Positions 34,195 through 48,200 of a DNA stretch of 64,000 bases are shown in pieces. The stretch comes from Ascaris suum (Eukaryota > Nematoda > Chromadorea > Rhabditida > Ascarididae). The notes beneath the pieces were generated by a model. That model made no database searches. It had not been told where the DNA came from and was given only the letters and a program-made list of their open reading frames with translations. The position numbers and the translations under genes are program-made. Every line of letters begins with the position of its first letter. Position 1 is the stretch's first letter. The DNA is taken from contig CM024168.1 in NCBI GenBank assembly GCA_013433145.1, positions 9,184,184 to 9,248,183 on the forward strand. Direction: 5' to 3'.

Positions 34195-37100
34195 GTAAGA
34201 AATCGTACTTTTACTACCAGTTGCTACTTGTACTGTTTATTCATTGCCAGCTATTTAATTCAGTGGTCAAAACTATTTATTGTTTTGTTATACTATGTAA
34301 ATTACTCGGTGAAATTTCATGAACTAACCTAAGTTAGGGTTCATGAAATATTTTCATGAAGTTACGGTTTGAGTTCAGTGCATCTTGGTTGATGTGTTTA
34401 ACCCATAGTTGCGGAATCCATCTCAGTTTCGATGGAAAATTGCAGTGCTTCACACACACTGCTTCTCAGTTTGGGAAAAGTTTTGAAAAAATCACATCGT
34501 CATTCAATAAACATTTATAAGTTCAAGTCGCCTTCTTGAGAAATCTGAAGGAAGACTTATTTGAGACGACAAATATCCCCCTCCTTATTATATTGAAGGC
34601 TTTTATTTTGCTTGATTGTCCTTATTTGCCTTATATTATATAAAGGAGCCTCTAGCTAAAGTGCAGAGTCTGAGTGTGGAGAGTATGCTTTCAGTTAGTT
34701 TGAAGATTGATTTGCTGCATGAATAGCTGTCGGGATATCCATACTTCCGTCTGTTGTAACGACCTCTGTATTATATAGAAGAACAGCTGCCATATAAGAT
34801 TTGAACATTTTGTTCATTGGCTAATCGCAATGCAATCTTCTCTTTGGGCCAGCTACGGCGACTTTATAGAATATCTGCAATCGCATTATGTATTCAGCCT
34901 CAAATTTCCATAAGTGATCCGTGGAATCTAGATAACGGTTTAAATACGCCTATCAATGGCTCTGATCTACAAAGGTGCATGTTTATATAAGAGGCAAGAA
35001 CCGATCAAAAATGAAACGTCTCAGAAGGCGTAGAATTCGTGTTTATTTGCTGTCCTCCATTGACGATGGATGACGCATTGGTCTAAAAAGAAATGAAGCG
35101 ACCGACAGAATGAATGCTGATTGAACAAGCGAATGTCCAAGATATAAGTAGATAAGTAAGAATATATGTAGGCCAACACATGCGAGGTCGACGTCAACAT
35201 ATAGGAGGCTTGTTTCAGTGTCTTTCAACAAGAATCAAGAACGACTCAGAAGTGGTCTTCGGTTTCACCGGTGTTATTCACTGAAGTGCTAACGTTGATG
35301 CCTCTATCTTTTCTCTTTTCAAGTTTATTATTTCACTGTACGTTTTAGTGGAGTGACTTCATTCCTCTTATCGTTATATTTTCATCCACGTTCATTTGAA
35401 TTTTTTGTTGTATAGTTGGGGGACTCTTGCAGTTTTTTGGCTCAACCTGAAGATTCTGCCTTTTGATTTAAAATTCTCGTCAAAATTCGTTTAGGAAAAT
35501 TTTGGGAACACTGAACACTGGTCGATTTTATTTTCAAATGCGACCTTTTTGGTGGCGCTTGTCGGACAAGCATTACCCATGAAGTACCATAGGCTTGGGA
35601 ATCTGATTCTTATTCAGAAAAGTTGAGTTTACTTTAGGCTGCGAACATCTCCAAATCTCCAGCTTGCTTCCCTCTCCGTTCTCTCCCAGGAGCAATTCCT
35701 GAGGAATTTATTTGAGCAAAGATTGGAGGTTCCATACTTAGTGCCAGTGGATGGCTAGATCTGGAGCTGATCTTGTTTTCTTTCTAATTGAAATCCATCT
35801 CTCGAAGGTAAATCATATTCTCAAAAGTTGAGAATTTCATATCCTATCCAAACAGTATCTCCGCAATGAGAAAACTTCCTTTCAATAGCGGACGGCTATC
35901 ACGCCAAATATTTGCGGACTATTATCTTATCTTCCATCGTTTGTGCACTTTCGACGTTAATGTTATGTGTTGGGAACAGTTCGCTCTTGGTTAGAATTTG
36001 AGAGCCAAGCCTGTAGGGCATTGTTCTTGATGACGTCGTTGTCCAGAAACAGAGGTTTTAGAAGTGGTCGCAGCCGAAAATAAAGCCGACCTTCAGGATG
36101 TCCAGAAACCCTCCAAACAAATTTTGAAGCAGAATTGGGGCCGCATGATGCTTCTGAGGCTAAGAGGTCCAACGAGTAGTTGCACTCAAAATATCTAAAT
36201 TTCTATTCAGCGTATTCCGAAAAACCCCTTAAACAGTTTTCAGTGGGAAACGAGAGACAAAATTTTTGTTCTTTAGCCTTTCGATAGCGTTTTCTTGGAA
36301 GTGTTCGTTGTTTTTCTATATCATCGCTTCCTTCTTCGTTCACCTCCGAATTGCCCTCCGACCACAGGGACCTCCAGTTGGGTCACTCGATAAATTATTC
36401 AAATTGACTATATATTTTACATGTTGTCATCTCGTTTTCAGTGGTCACGCAACAGTGGCGTCACCACAGACTCGCGAACTTGTCTATCAGATTCGAATAC
36501 CAGCACATGTAGAAGAGTCTTTGATTTGTCATTGTTTCTCGTTTTCTAAAAATCCGGACGGGAATGTTTTTTGAAATATCGCGTGCCTTCTTTCTAGTCC
36601 AGCAAAGAATGGAACTCAGCTCTTCTTTTCAAGAAAACTGACAAGGCTGCCGAAATTCAATTAAATTTCGATTGCAGAAGTTTCTATTTTGGAAGGCGGA
36701 TAAATTCGAGCGATATACGCTCAGTACTCTTGAATACTGACTCCACTAAACCGATGTGCTGTTGGAAGTCCATAATGTGTAATTATTTTATTGCGAATCA
36801 GCACCAATGTCTATATTCAAAAAATGGCACCATTCAACAAGGCAAAATAATGGTTAATTTATACGTATTTATATCAAGATGATGTTGTACTTTTTTGGGG
36901 TATTTGAGGACCAAGAGTAGGAAAGACGAGCCAAGGTATCGTGTACGCTCAACAGTGCTGTTACAGTTCAAAGAAAAATGAGAAAATGAGTGAATCCTGG
37001 AAACGGCCTACATTTCCCACATAGCAATACAATAGACATAAGGGAACTTATGAAAGGAAATGGTAAGGCAAGGAGCAGGCGACTCAAATATATCAAAATA

Positions 37101-37403
37101 CACCTCATGCAGCACATAACCCGTAATTAAAAGCGATTAAGTTCATTCAATGAAAACAAAAATTAATGTAAGGGGTTATTGAGGCACTTCCAGTGCACTC
37201 GGAACTGGAACAAATCGTAACACAGAAAACGAAGGCGAAGTGGAGGCGAGGAGGGGAGGGGGAATGGGAAGATGACGTTCCCAGTCTGTGGTCGGGGTTT
37301 CATTAATTCCTAACAATCACCACTGCTAAGCACTGAAATTCAAACAGGCTGGACGAGTGCAAATTGATAGATATTCCTCATAACATCCAATAGAAGACGC
37401 TTC
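34195..37403. other. intergenic region with dispersed-repeat fragments
   Basis: No gene supported. AATAAA at 34506-34511 could serve the upstream gene. The segment 35970-36170, read on the minus strand, aligns by eye with 50950-51115 through a shared stretch containing GACGTCATCA, so both look like copies of one old dispersed repeat. A frame at 36266-36574 is open but unremarkable. Confidence 0.4.
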
Positions 37404-38380
37404 TCAACTGACCAGCAGCCATTTCCCGCTGTTCAACCGTGTCGCCGTGCTTTGAATTTTACGAAGAAGCAAATCTTCGTTCCGCCTCGAAAATTCGGAG
37501 AGAAGATAGCCGGACACCTCCTCACACCCTTCCAACATTTCGGCACTTATAAAGCTCCCCATATAAAAACCTGCACCGAGGGGTTACATTATCAAAGACT
37601 CACGCTATTCCAATGAGCGAGTGAAAACAAATAAACTGAAAAACACGTAGAAACAACTCAGCAAAGTAAAAACGACACTGGATTTTCGGAGGCAGTGATT
37701 TCAAATATCACACGAAACAATCCTTTCATCACACAGAAATTGGTTTCACTTAGAGTATAGCTAAGGGTATTTCCTATCAAGAACATATTTTCGCCAGGGA
37801 ATCCTTATTAGACGTTAGAAGAAATACTAAAAAATATTTTACATTAGGAGAAATTTAGGCTGAAAAAGATTTACCCGGTAAAGGGAATGTTCTACTTGAT
37901 GCCGTAAAATGATCGTGTCAGAAATAACGCCTCTAAAATAAAACCTTTTAGAACGATGTCTTTGAGGGACAATCTCCATTCGAATGCACTTGCTATTCAG
38001 TCAAAACTGCAATGTGCAATAAATGGACACGTCATATTACAGGCAGCACTAGAATTGCATACTTAGGCAGATGTCATTTACCTCTGACTATTCTTCCTCT
38101 CAAACCATTGGGCTCATAGAATATTGAGAGCAACGGAGCAGCAGAATTTTAGTCGGAAACTGAAATTTGGCCTGTCTTTATCGAGCAGAGAATTTCGGTT
38201 TTGCCTTTTCTCGGTTGCATCCTAACTTCGCTTTTTAGAAAATGCTTTTGACCGGCAACCGACCAACAATTCTGAAATTCAATCGGCTGCAACCTCAGTC
38301 GGCAACCTACGAATATTTCCGAAACCGCGTTGCGAACGTTAGTTGCAACCGGGTGCTTTCGCCGTGTTAGCGAGTGCCAT
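37404..38380 (-). CDS. candidate two-exon gene for a 65-aa protein of unknown function
   Basis: Exon 1, 38380-38350, starts at an ATG in good context (AAAAAATGG) and encodes MALANTAKAP. Exon 2, 37570-37404, follows a GGTGCAG acceptor, matches the phase left by the exon 1 donor (CCCG then GTTGCA) and ends at TGA. The product has a compact, probably helical centre (MLEGCEEVSGYLLSEFSRRN) followed by a basic stretch. There is no signal peptide or membrane segment. I do not recognise a family. A GTCAGT just before the stop could act as a further donor, in which case the true C-terminus lies elsewhere. The case rests on the in-phase junction and protein-like composition, without homology. Confidence 0.42.
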
Positions 38381-39185
38381 TTTTTCATCAGAATAGGATT
38401 GCTTAGTGAAATGTCGGAAGCCTAAAGAATTGCGTATGTGCTGGATTCCTCCTCCGCAGCGCTTTGGTCGGCGTAAGATTCACTCAGCTGCAAATTTGAA
38501 ATTTAAGGTGTGGAAATAATTCTTACATCAGTGGGAATTAAGGTATTCATTGAAGTGCAAAGTTCTTTCAGAGAACGGTGGTCAGTAGGAGGGAAATGCT
38601 AAATGGGAGAATATGCGTATATTATTGCATATCATAGTGCCTCGAGCCATGCGGATGACCATTTGTTTTGAGGTCGTGACGACCGATTTGAAATTGCCCT
38701 TTTGACAATGCAAAATTTTGCATTTTTTTCACATGGACTTCACGTTTATATCTTTTTATATATTTCTGTTATAATCAGCTGATAATTTTTCTGTCTTTTA
38801 TATACTGAACAACGAGTGAATTTCAAACTTCACAGATTTTTCTACAACTGAGCACACTCCTCTCTCAATTTGTATTCCTTTATTGGAATTATTGTCTCCG
38901 GTTAGAAGTTTGCACTTACCTTTGCATTTTCTATTCACACATTTCCATTCTTTTCGTTTTGTCTTGCAGAACGTTGTTGAGAATAGCGTTCAAATAGATA
39001 GGCCACTCAGCGTGGGTCGGAGAATCCCGTCAGCAAGCGTCGGGATCCCGTCGGCAATCGACTTGTCGGAATCGGGCAATTCACTGGGTCCAGTGAAAGT
39101 GGAACTGGTCTGTGATTCTGTTTTCCCAGCCTTTGTACTTAACTTATTTTCTGCCTGAGTAGTTTGCTTTCCTATTCTTTCTGCT
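38381..39185. other. short intergenic region before the transporter 3' end
   Basis: No gene firmly seen. The minus-strand frame at 38990-39247 (ending ILRPTLSGLSI) is open, but it joins the transporter out of phase and is probably not used. Confidence 0.4.
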
Positions 39186-39191
39186 TTTATT
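39186..39191 (-). terminator. polyadenylation signal of the SLC22-type gene
   Basis: AATAAA on the minus strand lies 19 bases beyond the proposed stop. A second copy overlaps the stop itself (39210-39215). Confidence 0.45.
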
Positions 39192-39210
39192 CTATACTTT
39201 AAGGATTGTT

Positions 39211-42200
39211 TTATTTTTTGGGCAAATTCGCTTGCACTGAAGAACAATATGTGACCGATTTGTTTGCTTGTAGATAATTAATCAGCAAAATCAAATAATG
39301 GATAAAACGCCAGTCACCTTCCTCTTCGTGCTCTCCATAGATTTTTTTCTCATTTCCATTGCCGTCGTCATCGAAATTGACGCAACTGTATTTATTTTCG
39401 GTTTTGAGCATTGTTACGGCATCCTGAAATATATCCTAGTTAAATCGTTGTTATCCTCGATGAATTTTATTTATTGAGGTTTATTTTTTATATTTTAGAA
39501 CATATTATTTGTAGTGTAGAAATGCTCTACTGGGAAGAAGCATTTAGTATTTTAGTGTGGTTTTTTTGGCAAACCTATCACAGCTCTTATTTACCACGAC
39601 TTTAGCAGATATCCAGATATCTAATCAGAAATTAATTGTGACTGACACCTGGACCACAAGAGTCTTTAATTCTCCAACCTGACCTGGTTATCTGGTATTT
39701 AAGTTTGCAATTACTGTTTCTCAAACATCATAGAGAATATAGATTTCCGTCCACTTTTGCAAATAAATGAGAAAGTTGCGCTTTACCCAAATTGTATCGG
39801 GAAGCGGTATTCCTTGTGTTTCGGGAAGAAACATTATCAATGAGCCGGCTACCAATGAAAACACCGAAAATATGAGCATTGGCACAATCGGCAGCGTAAC
39901 GTCGGAAAGGATCGCAATATAGCCCGAAGCAGCTGAACCCATACGTGAAACCTGAAGTGGCGCTTTCCTTGTTTCCGTAAAGCATACGTTTCGTGAATGA
40001 AAGCAATAGTGATTGTGGACCAAACGGCTATGCATCTCGGATACCCAGAAGCCTAAGGCATTTAAGGTGGGCGCTCCAAAAAAACGAGTTGATGTTTGGG
40101 GTCCGCATATGGTATCACAGTTCTATGCTGAACTGATAAAAGAATTTGTCGATTGCTTCAGCATGCAGCACAAATATCTCCTCAACATATCATGAACTGA
40201 GCAAATGTTACAACAATTAGTTTACAACAACCCTCGAGGTTCACTATTCATACCGTATTTGCAGTTTTCAGTGAAAGAACTCACTCACCATCGAGCAAAC
40301 TCCAACAGCACTATTGCGAATAATTGTTGGATAGAGCTCCGAAGTAAAGATGTATAAAATATTAAAGGCGCCTTGAATACAAACTTTGCCAGCCAACATA
40401 AATACTAATGCTAGCTGAAATAAATTTTAGCAGTTTATTCGTCAATTATATGGATAATTAGCTGATTTCTGTGATGGATGCGGTATGAGGAAATCAAATA
40501 GGTGAAATCATGAAGGTGTGCAAATCGATAGCACCGTCGCCTGTTGTTATTGACTGCAACGTCTAAAGTGCGAGATATTTTTTAATTGTTATATTTTCAA
40601 ATATATCTTCGACTCCATCGATGTCGCTAAATCAGAACTTTTCTCCTTAGATTTCAAATCCCATTCTGATAAAGAGGAAAACACGAGCGACTCAGATATT
40701 AAAGTTTTCTTGATCTGCGATTGGCTTTCTTTATAAGGTGTTGCTATAAAAGGATTATTGCCTTCGCAGTAGCACGTTCAGTCAATTCGGGTTACAAAAG
40801 TTAAGTGGTTATTTAAAGCTGCAATAGTTGGAAGCTGCACCCGCAACTGCAATAGGAAATCGTCTACGAGTGAGGATGCATTCAAGTGATAATCATTGAT
40901 CGGAGAGCTCTACGTGTGCATATATTATGATGGAGTTGACTGTTTCGCGGTATTTGATCATATGCGAGATCAATATTCCAATTATTTTACCCCCAGAGCG
41001 CAAGTTGAACTATATATGGGGTGCAGTGGCTTAAAATCCTGGTTTGGTGTGCAGAATGCACATAGAAATGAAGCGCGCTGTATTTATTAAGCAATTATTG
41101 TTTGCACACTGACTGGAGTGAATTTTTTTGTGGAACATGCAGCCAGCGTTTTGTAAGTTTGTTCGGGGATTTCAGTTTCAACCAGGTCGTTTTCATCGTG
41201 TTTCGTTCATGCCGTTTATGGAGCTCTCTTTTGCAGTGTGAGCGTTAAAACAAATAGAAATGCGTCCTCTCGGAAGAATGTCGGGAGGGGAAGGAAGAAG
41301 GGCGGGGAGGGGAGAGATGGAAGATGAGGAAACGGAGAGAGGTGGGGAATGGAGTTGAGGGGAGTGGGAGGGTGGAGTTGGGGAGGGAGGGAAGGGCAAG
41401 AGGTGAGGGGACGAGGGAAGGGAGGAAGGAGCACTGAGGTCGACACTGCAGTAATGTCTCGTAGACGTTTTCCCACGCAGTCACACACGCATAAGACATT
41501 TTTTCGTCTCTAAAAAGTCACTGGTAAAAACGATTACAGTTGTGTGTTGTCGTGTGCTGACAATGATCGCGATACCAATAAGCGTCCCACCTCCTATCAG
41601 TGTTATCATCTGCGACCTGTAACAAAACGCCTCTGAAGAAGGAAACGCCGGAGAGTAGCATTCTACAGCAAGCTTTAGCATATTTCCTCTGCGCATTTCC
41701 AGTGCAACAGCCGTCGAACTCGAAACCGCAAATAGCGGTCACTCTCAGAACTTGATTCACAAAGAGTTTCTAGAAACAGTGCTACAACCTCGGAACCGAG
41801 ATCCAAACGAGACCATTTCCACTCACTATATTACTTCGCATTGGCATATTACAGGCAGAGGACAGTCAGTTGCCATGTAGTACAACACAAGCTTTGAGCA
41901 TCCAGCAAATATATCTAGGAAGATGAATTGGCTTATCTATGTTATTTCGATAAGAAGTTATCGGTACGAAGGTCGCTTCCGGACATATCCCATCTCGGCC
42001 AAATGCATCCAACAACAGATTTCTCTCAGCCGCAGTTATAATGATTCTGAAGCAATGTTTACCTTTTCCTGCCGAACCGTAGGAGATAAACACATCCCAT
42101 CAAAGTTGGCAGTTCAATAGCACCGGCGATTGCATTATTGAGGAAAAAATTACCAACGAACATTGACCGACCGGGTGATGACTAAATATATTTTTTTATT

Positions 42201-45200
42201 CAATCTGCATAGAATTTACACCGATTGTGCGAGTCAAGATTTAAAACTATCTTTTATTTATTCTTACTTCTCAGATGTTTGCTCGCTATTCATCAAAAGT
42301 GTCCTCTTTGCTTGCTTAGTGGCCCTTTGATAGTCATTGATCAATGACTGAAATCTTCTAAAAGAATGTCTTGTTAAGGAAGCATAAAGCACATATATTT
42401 CCAATGTGAAATAACTACCACCATAAAATACGCTTAAACAACCGTACTTTTCAGGGAAGGGAACGGCAGAAGCGCTATCTAGGCCGAGCACAGATGTATC
42501 CGAGAGCAATAGTGCGGAAAGTCGCGAACCCTGGACGTCGTTAATTTTCAAAGCAAAACCAAAGATGATGAGATGAAACTTGAGGGAACCTTTCGCAGAA
42601 TGAACCGTTTTTTCGATTCCCGCTCAACGCTACCTCATGAAATATGCAAATAAAACCTCTCAAGCGAATAGCACGCTCCGAGTGCCTACGTAAGATCTTT
42701 TGTACAGATGACTCGGCGAATATTTATGCACATGAGTTTGTGCGAAGAATGATCAATGTCTCTACTGCGATAAGTGGTATTGAACACACCTGATCGGAGA
42801 GTGCGATAACAAGGCCGTAATAGACGAGTGCAGTTGCAATCCAAACAATAAACACGAGGATAGAGCGAATTCGAAGGTCACTGGAGATAAACAGAAGTAA
42901 AAAATGTGGTCGCTCGTTATTCTTCAACCATTTTTGTTTTTCCGCATGACGCACCTTAATAACATGGTTTACTTCGTTTCCGTTGAAAGGGATCATTCAG
43001 TGAATTTTCAATGAGCTGTTTTAGTGGAATTTTTTATTTGGAACCCTTGAGCCCCTTAAGAAAATACTGACGAATAAATACCCACCGAGCTGCCTTACTA
43101 AAGAACTCAGAGATTGAACTTTTGTTCGGTTTCAACTTATCCTCAGTATTAGAATTTCTCCTCAGCAGTTGACATTTAAGTAAATGTTGGATTCGTCTTT
43201 GCATTTAATAAAGTTGAAGTTGTTTAAAACAATTCGTTGATTAATGCGGTAACTTGATAATTTATGGATTAAAAAGCGAACCAAGCCAAGATCAGAAGGC
43301 AACGATGTCTTGTTGAGATGACAGGCTCGTCGAATAATCCCTTCGGCCTCCTTGACTCGATTCATTACAATAAGCCAACGAGGTGATTCCGGCAAAAAGT
43401 GGATCAATACCATTGCACCCGTATGTAAAAGAACAGTTATGATCTGAAATCAATAGATAATTTGTAGTTTTTTGCAAACGTTTAAACGGAACTTCATTAC
43501 GACACAGGCATGAGGAAAAGGTGAATGCAGCACCTGAATGGTGTACCACGATTTGCTGAGATAGGCAACCAATGCGAGGAATGCATATCCGCATGCCCAT
43601 GGTGCCTGCAGTAGGCTACCAACAATGGATCTGTATTTCACACCTGAAATGTAATCTTTGCATTGCTTATAACTGGCAACCTCATTTCTAATTTACCTTG
43701 GCCTTGCATAAATTTAACCTCGCCTGAGCTTCACCTGCCGCATCCTCGAGACAGCTCTAGCTTAACTTTGGGTCTGCATGCAATAGCTAAGCTAAAGCGC
43801 TTCAACACAGCAGCGCCTATTACTTTTTGATGGTTACGTGCTAATAACATTTCACAACGTACTCTCCGGTCTGTACCCTCGTCATGTTGGAAATTTTCAT
43901 CCTCACTTATGCCTTCTCCCATTACATATAAACGAGAATGAAATGGTCCTATGACGTCGGTCCTGTGATTCACCTACGACGAAAAGTACATTGTAATAAA
44001 CTGAATGTTCTTTATCATGTGTACAAAAGTCACAAGGAAATAAGCTGTTTACTGGGAAGTAGGCATGTCTTATGGAGACTCCAAATGGTTTATTATTACC
44101 TGACATTCGCACTATTTCCTGATTTAAGTTCTTCTTTTCGACCATATAACTTTTCAGAGCAAATTCCTCAGTGATTGTGAGGGTTCAACGTTTTATTTAA
44201 ATTATAAATGAATAGCAGTTGCGACATATATGATTTAATGCACGGCTAGAGCACGGAATTTCACGACTTTTAGCTGGTAGGAACAGGTAGGATTTCAAAA
44301 TGCTTTTTAATATCTTGTAGAGAGAGGCTTGACCAGTCGTGTTGTGGTTTCATTCGTTTAATATGAAACAGCAATTAGTGTAAGAGAAGCAGTGGTCGCA
44401 AAGGAACCTGTGATCTCCATGCACATAACGTATGCGGCTAAATCGGCGGCCTCATTGCATACGGCACCTAAGAAGCGCACACCCAGGAACACTTCAAACT
44501 CCTTTGTAAAGGGAAGCAAAAAGCCGAAAATTGAAGACAATACTCCGAAGCCGTAGATTGCTGTCTTCCTTCCATACCTCAAATGAGATGTTATTTAAAT
44601 GAAGCTGTATTTTGGCGTTCGGTTATAGAATCGTGAGAACATCATCCATTTTGACTGCATAAATAACGAACGACTTGCTAATATTTTGAAAGAAGATGAT
44701 GGTCACTGAAATAATCCTTTTGACAAGGATAGTAAAAGTTTGTTGAGAAAATAAGCTTGGTTTGAGATATTTTCGTTATCGAATAAAACAGTTCAAAGAA
44801 CCTCTATTATTAGTTGAAATAGATCTTACCTTCATAAGTTTCGTTTTATTTCGAATATATCAAAAAGTTCTCTTGCAAAAATTTTTTAAAGCGAAAACAC
44901 CGTCGTTGGATTTCACAATAGGAAATATGCTCTCTTACGAAAAAAGCAGCGAGCATTTGCACAAAGAAATTATTTCTAGACGCGTGAACGATAGCTGTTG
45001 TGTTGTGAATAGCCTCTTGGCATTGTAACATCGAACAAGGAAGCACCGAAAAGTTACTTCGGGATTTAAAAAACTGTGAATGAAGTCAGCGAATTCTTCT
45101 CATCTATCATTTCAATAATTTAATCTCGGGACGGCCGTTTCTTTCTTAATTAAATCTATTTATCAAGCACTGAGGACGAAGCCACTGATATGACAAGACG

Positions 45201-48200
45201 ATGCGCTAGCAGTTGGATACCGATCGGAAACGAATCCGCCCAGCATACATCCGGCTACGTGTCCGAGTGAGTAGGACAAATGAACATGAGCTCGACTCCA
45301 ATTGTCATCACAGACACGATGCCATTGTGTGACCACCGTTTCCTTCATCACCTTTAATATCAGCGAGCATTATTTGCTGACAGACATAATTCAGTTCCGT
45401 TGAGACAACATTCGCACATTATTGTTTGCAGAACTCCTTCAAAGCAATAAGAATTTCTACCTAAAAAGCACCACCTAGTTGCTGAAGTAGTGCGCAGTGA
45501 AAGATGAGGCTTACAGGTAAACAAAGATACTTCTGTGTGTATGCGCGTGGCTACGCCTTTATTTATATCTGTATATGCACTATGTATGTGCGTCGCATGC
45601 GCACTTATCGAGTATCCCTTCATGGAACGAATCGGGCTGCGGCCATTGTTGAGAGGGGATTTGCTAATAGCGAGGAATGTAAGGGGCAGCACTGTAGAGA
45701 AAGCGTGAATTACAGCTTCACACGCAGACCGCATGCGCGTCCCTATTCTGGAAAGCTATAACAATTTTCCAGTCATACTCAGCATTTCATTTTCGTTCAT
45801 TCCTGTCCTTTCTAAAACCTTAGAATTTTCTATTTAAGAGCTAAGAACTACGACTGCTAAAATCACCTTAGACCTGAAAAGGCTTTTCATAAAACAAGCA
45901 GACTTCACGCCATCTAGCGATCTGCAAAATTCGACTGGACAAAACGGTCCATTCCCGCGATTTCCGATCGTCATCTTTTGTTCATCAAGAGGTTCTTGGT
46001 CAACCCGTTTACCGATGGAGTTGTTGACACTATCCGCCCAACTTTACGCGATTAAATCAGTAGTTGCGTGCGAGGCACATGCACCGCATGATCTTCGACC
46101 TCTCAAATTCCGACAGTCCTTAAGGTATGAACACCACGGTCGTTTCAATTGTTTTATTTTTCATCGACATCCCTTACGTCGTTACAAGTTTAACAATAAG
46201 CCTAGCGGCTGAACGCATCTCATGAGCCATTCAATCACCCACTGGACTGATCGATGGGCGGAAAACGCTGCGGTGTTTATCAATCGAATTTGCAGGCTGT
46301 CGAGAAAGCTCTTGAAAAGAAATTTTTTACCGCGATATTCAAGTAACTCAATGTGAAAAACGTCGAATAAAGTGCTCTATACCGATCTGTCGTAGTCCCA
46401 TTGTTCGCATCTTCTGAGTATTGCGAAATCGTTTTTAGCAGCTGTTTCAGCATCAGAAAAATTCATACGAATATATTCACGGTAACGTTCGTAACCACGG
46501 TCATAGTAGTGACATTGCTCATGCCATTGTTTGCCTCCACGTTGTTGGTTCGGTACCTTGAAAAGACCGTTGTAAATTTTCAAGTCGTTAAATGCTCACT
46601 GATTAGAAGATGTCGATCGCAGCACTCAAATTTCAGCCTCAGTCTGCTATTGGCTAATCGAGAAATACGCAATTTTCCACTTGGACCTACTTCAAAGGAG
46701 TGGGAACACATGCTGGGAACACTGAAGTGGTCAAATAGGCAGCATCAGCGCTAGAAACGTTCGTATTTTAGTAGGTCTTACCTATGTTTGTTGTTACAAG
46801 CGGAAGATTGAACGGGAAGCACGAAGTCATTGAGGGAAGGCACTAAGTGGTTACTCAGCTTACTTCTTCGTTTGTGGGAAGCACTTCAACCTTACCGGTT
46901 TGAAAGAGAATTTTTCGCAGTCTTCACAGATTAATGCACAAAAATTTGAATGATTGACTGTCGTCAATGTGTATTGAGCGCTTTGATTCATTGTCATCAG
47001 CAGTGAAGCATCAGCGAGTGAGTTTGTTTTTAAGTTGTAGAAGATAAAATCATTGCTTCGGATTACAATACTGGCCTCCTTTTAAATTTAAATTTTCCAC
47101 TCCTGTTGACTCTTTCACATAACTGTCAAAATTTTATTTAATTCCAAAATCTGAGAGGACGGATCCTAAAAAATTCCAAAGGAAAAATTAATTCCAAAAT
47201 CCAGAATCAAGAAAACTGCTCCACTCTTTGCAGGGATTTGCGTCACATGGGTAAATATCAATTTTCCACAGAGAAACCCTCGGAAGAATAATAAAAATAC
47301 CAATTTATCATCACTTGTTCATTTCTATCTATAACGCACCAATATTAAGCTCCCTAAACTATGTTCATTAAGTATAGACTTATAGTTACATGAAAATATG
47401 CATAAATGAAAGTAGGGGGAACATACATAAGGAAATGCAATACTCGAGTTAAGAACAGCATCCCAACTCCAGCCGATACCCATTGAAATGTTTTGTTCCA
47501 CATAACTCTTGGAGAAACCTTGAATCTGCAAAAATAATTCTACTTGCATCGTGAATGATGTTAAGTTGCAGTCACGAATTTTTTATTACTATTGCCTTAT
47601 TCTTGAAAAGCAACTAAACTCTTTGGAACCAACAGAGCGATAATAAAGCAAGAAATATGTCACCGAAACAAACTACAGCAAATATTCTTTAATTATTGAA
47701 ATATTTCCATAACGTTTGAAATGTTTTTAGGAAGCCATCCGGAAAGATTGAAGCGGAGATCTACTATCGTTGCAAATATTGGTGACGGGTCTTTGTAACT
47801 GTCTCCTGAATAAGTTTCGATCACAACAAGAAATAGAGACTCAAGAACTGAACATTTCTCTGCCAAAAAGCGTCAAAAAGCAAACTTTCCACGAAGTCCA
47901 ACCCCACTATTCTTATTACAGTGCCAAATATTTACAGGTCTAGCCGCATAGTTTTTCCGTTATGATCCTGTAGGGTGTGCTGTTGGCTTATTAGAACACC
48001 ACTCCGGCTACCCAGGTGAAAAAATTCGTTTGAGGAATTATGAGCTCAGTCCATACTCCCGTCATACAAACACAAGTTCTTAAAAATTTTCAGCGATAAT
48101 AATCAATAATAAATTGACCACTGCATTACCTTACACCAATGATCCGGTTGGTACATCATATATACAACACTTAGGTTGAACATTGCGTGTGGTACTTGCT

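Noticed and set aside
38990..39247. Open frame ending LRPTLSGLSI as last exon of the transporter
   Set aside because: Needs a phase-0 junction, but exon 16 ends in phase 1.
41193..41499. Pro/Ser/Leu-rich minus-strand frames
   Set aside because: Translation of the polypurine tract inside a transporter intron.
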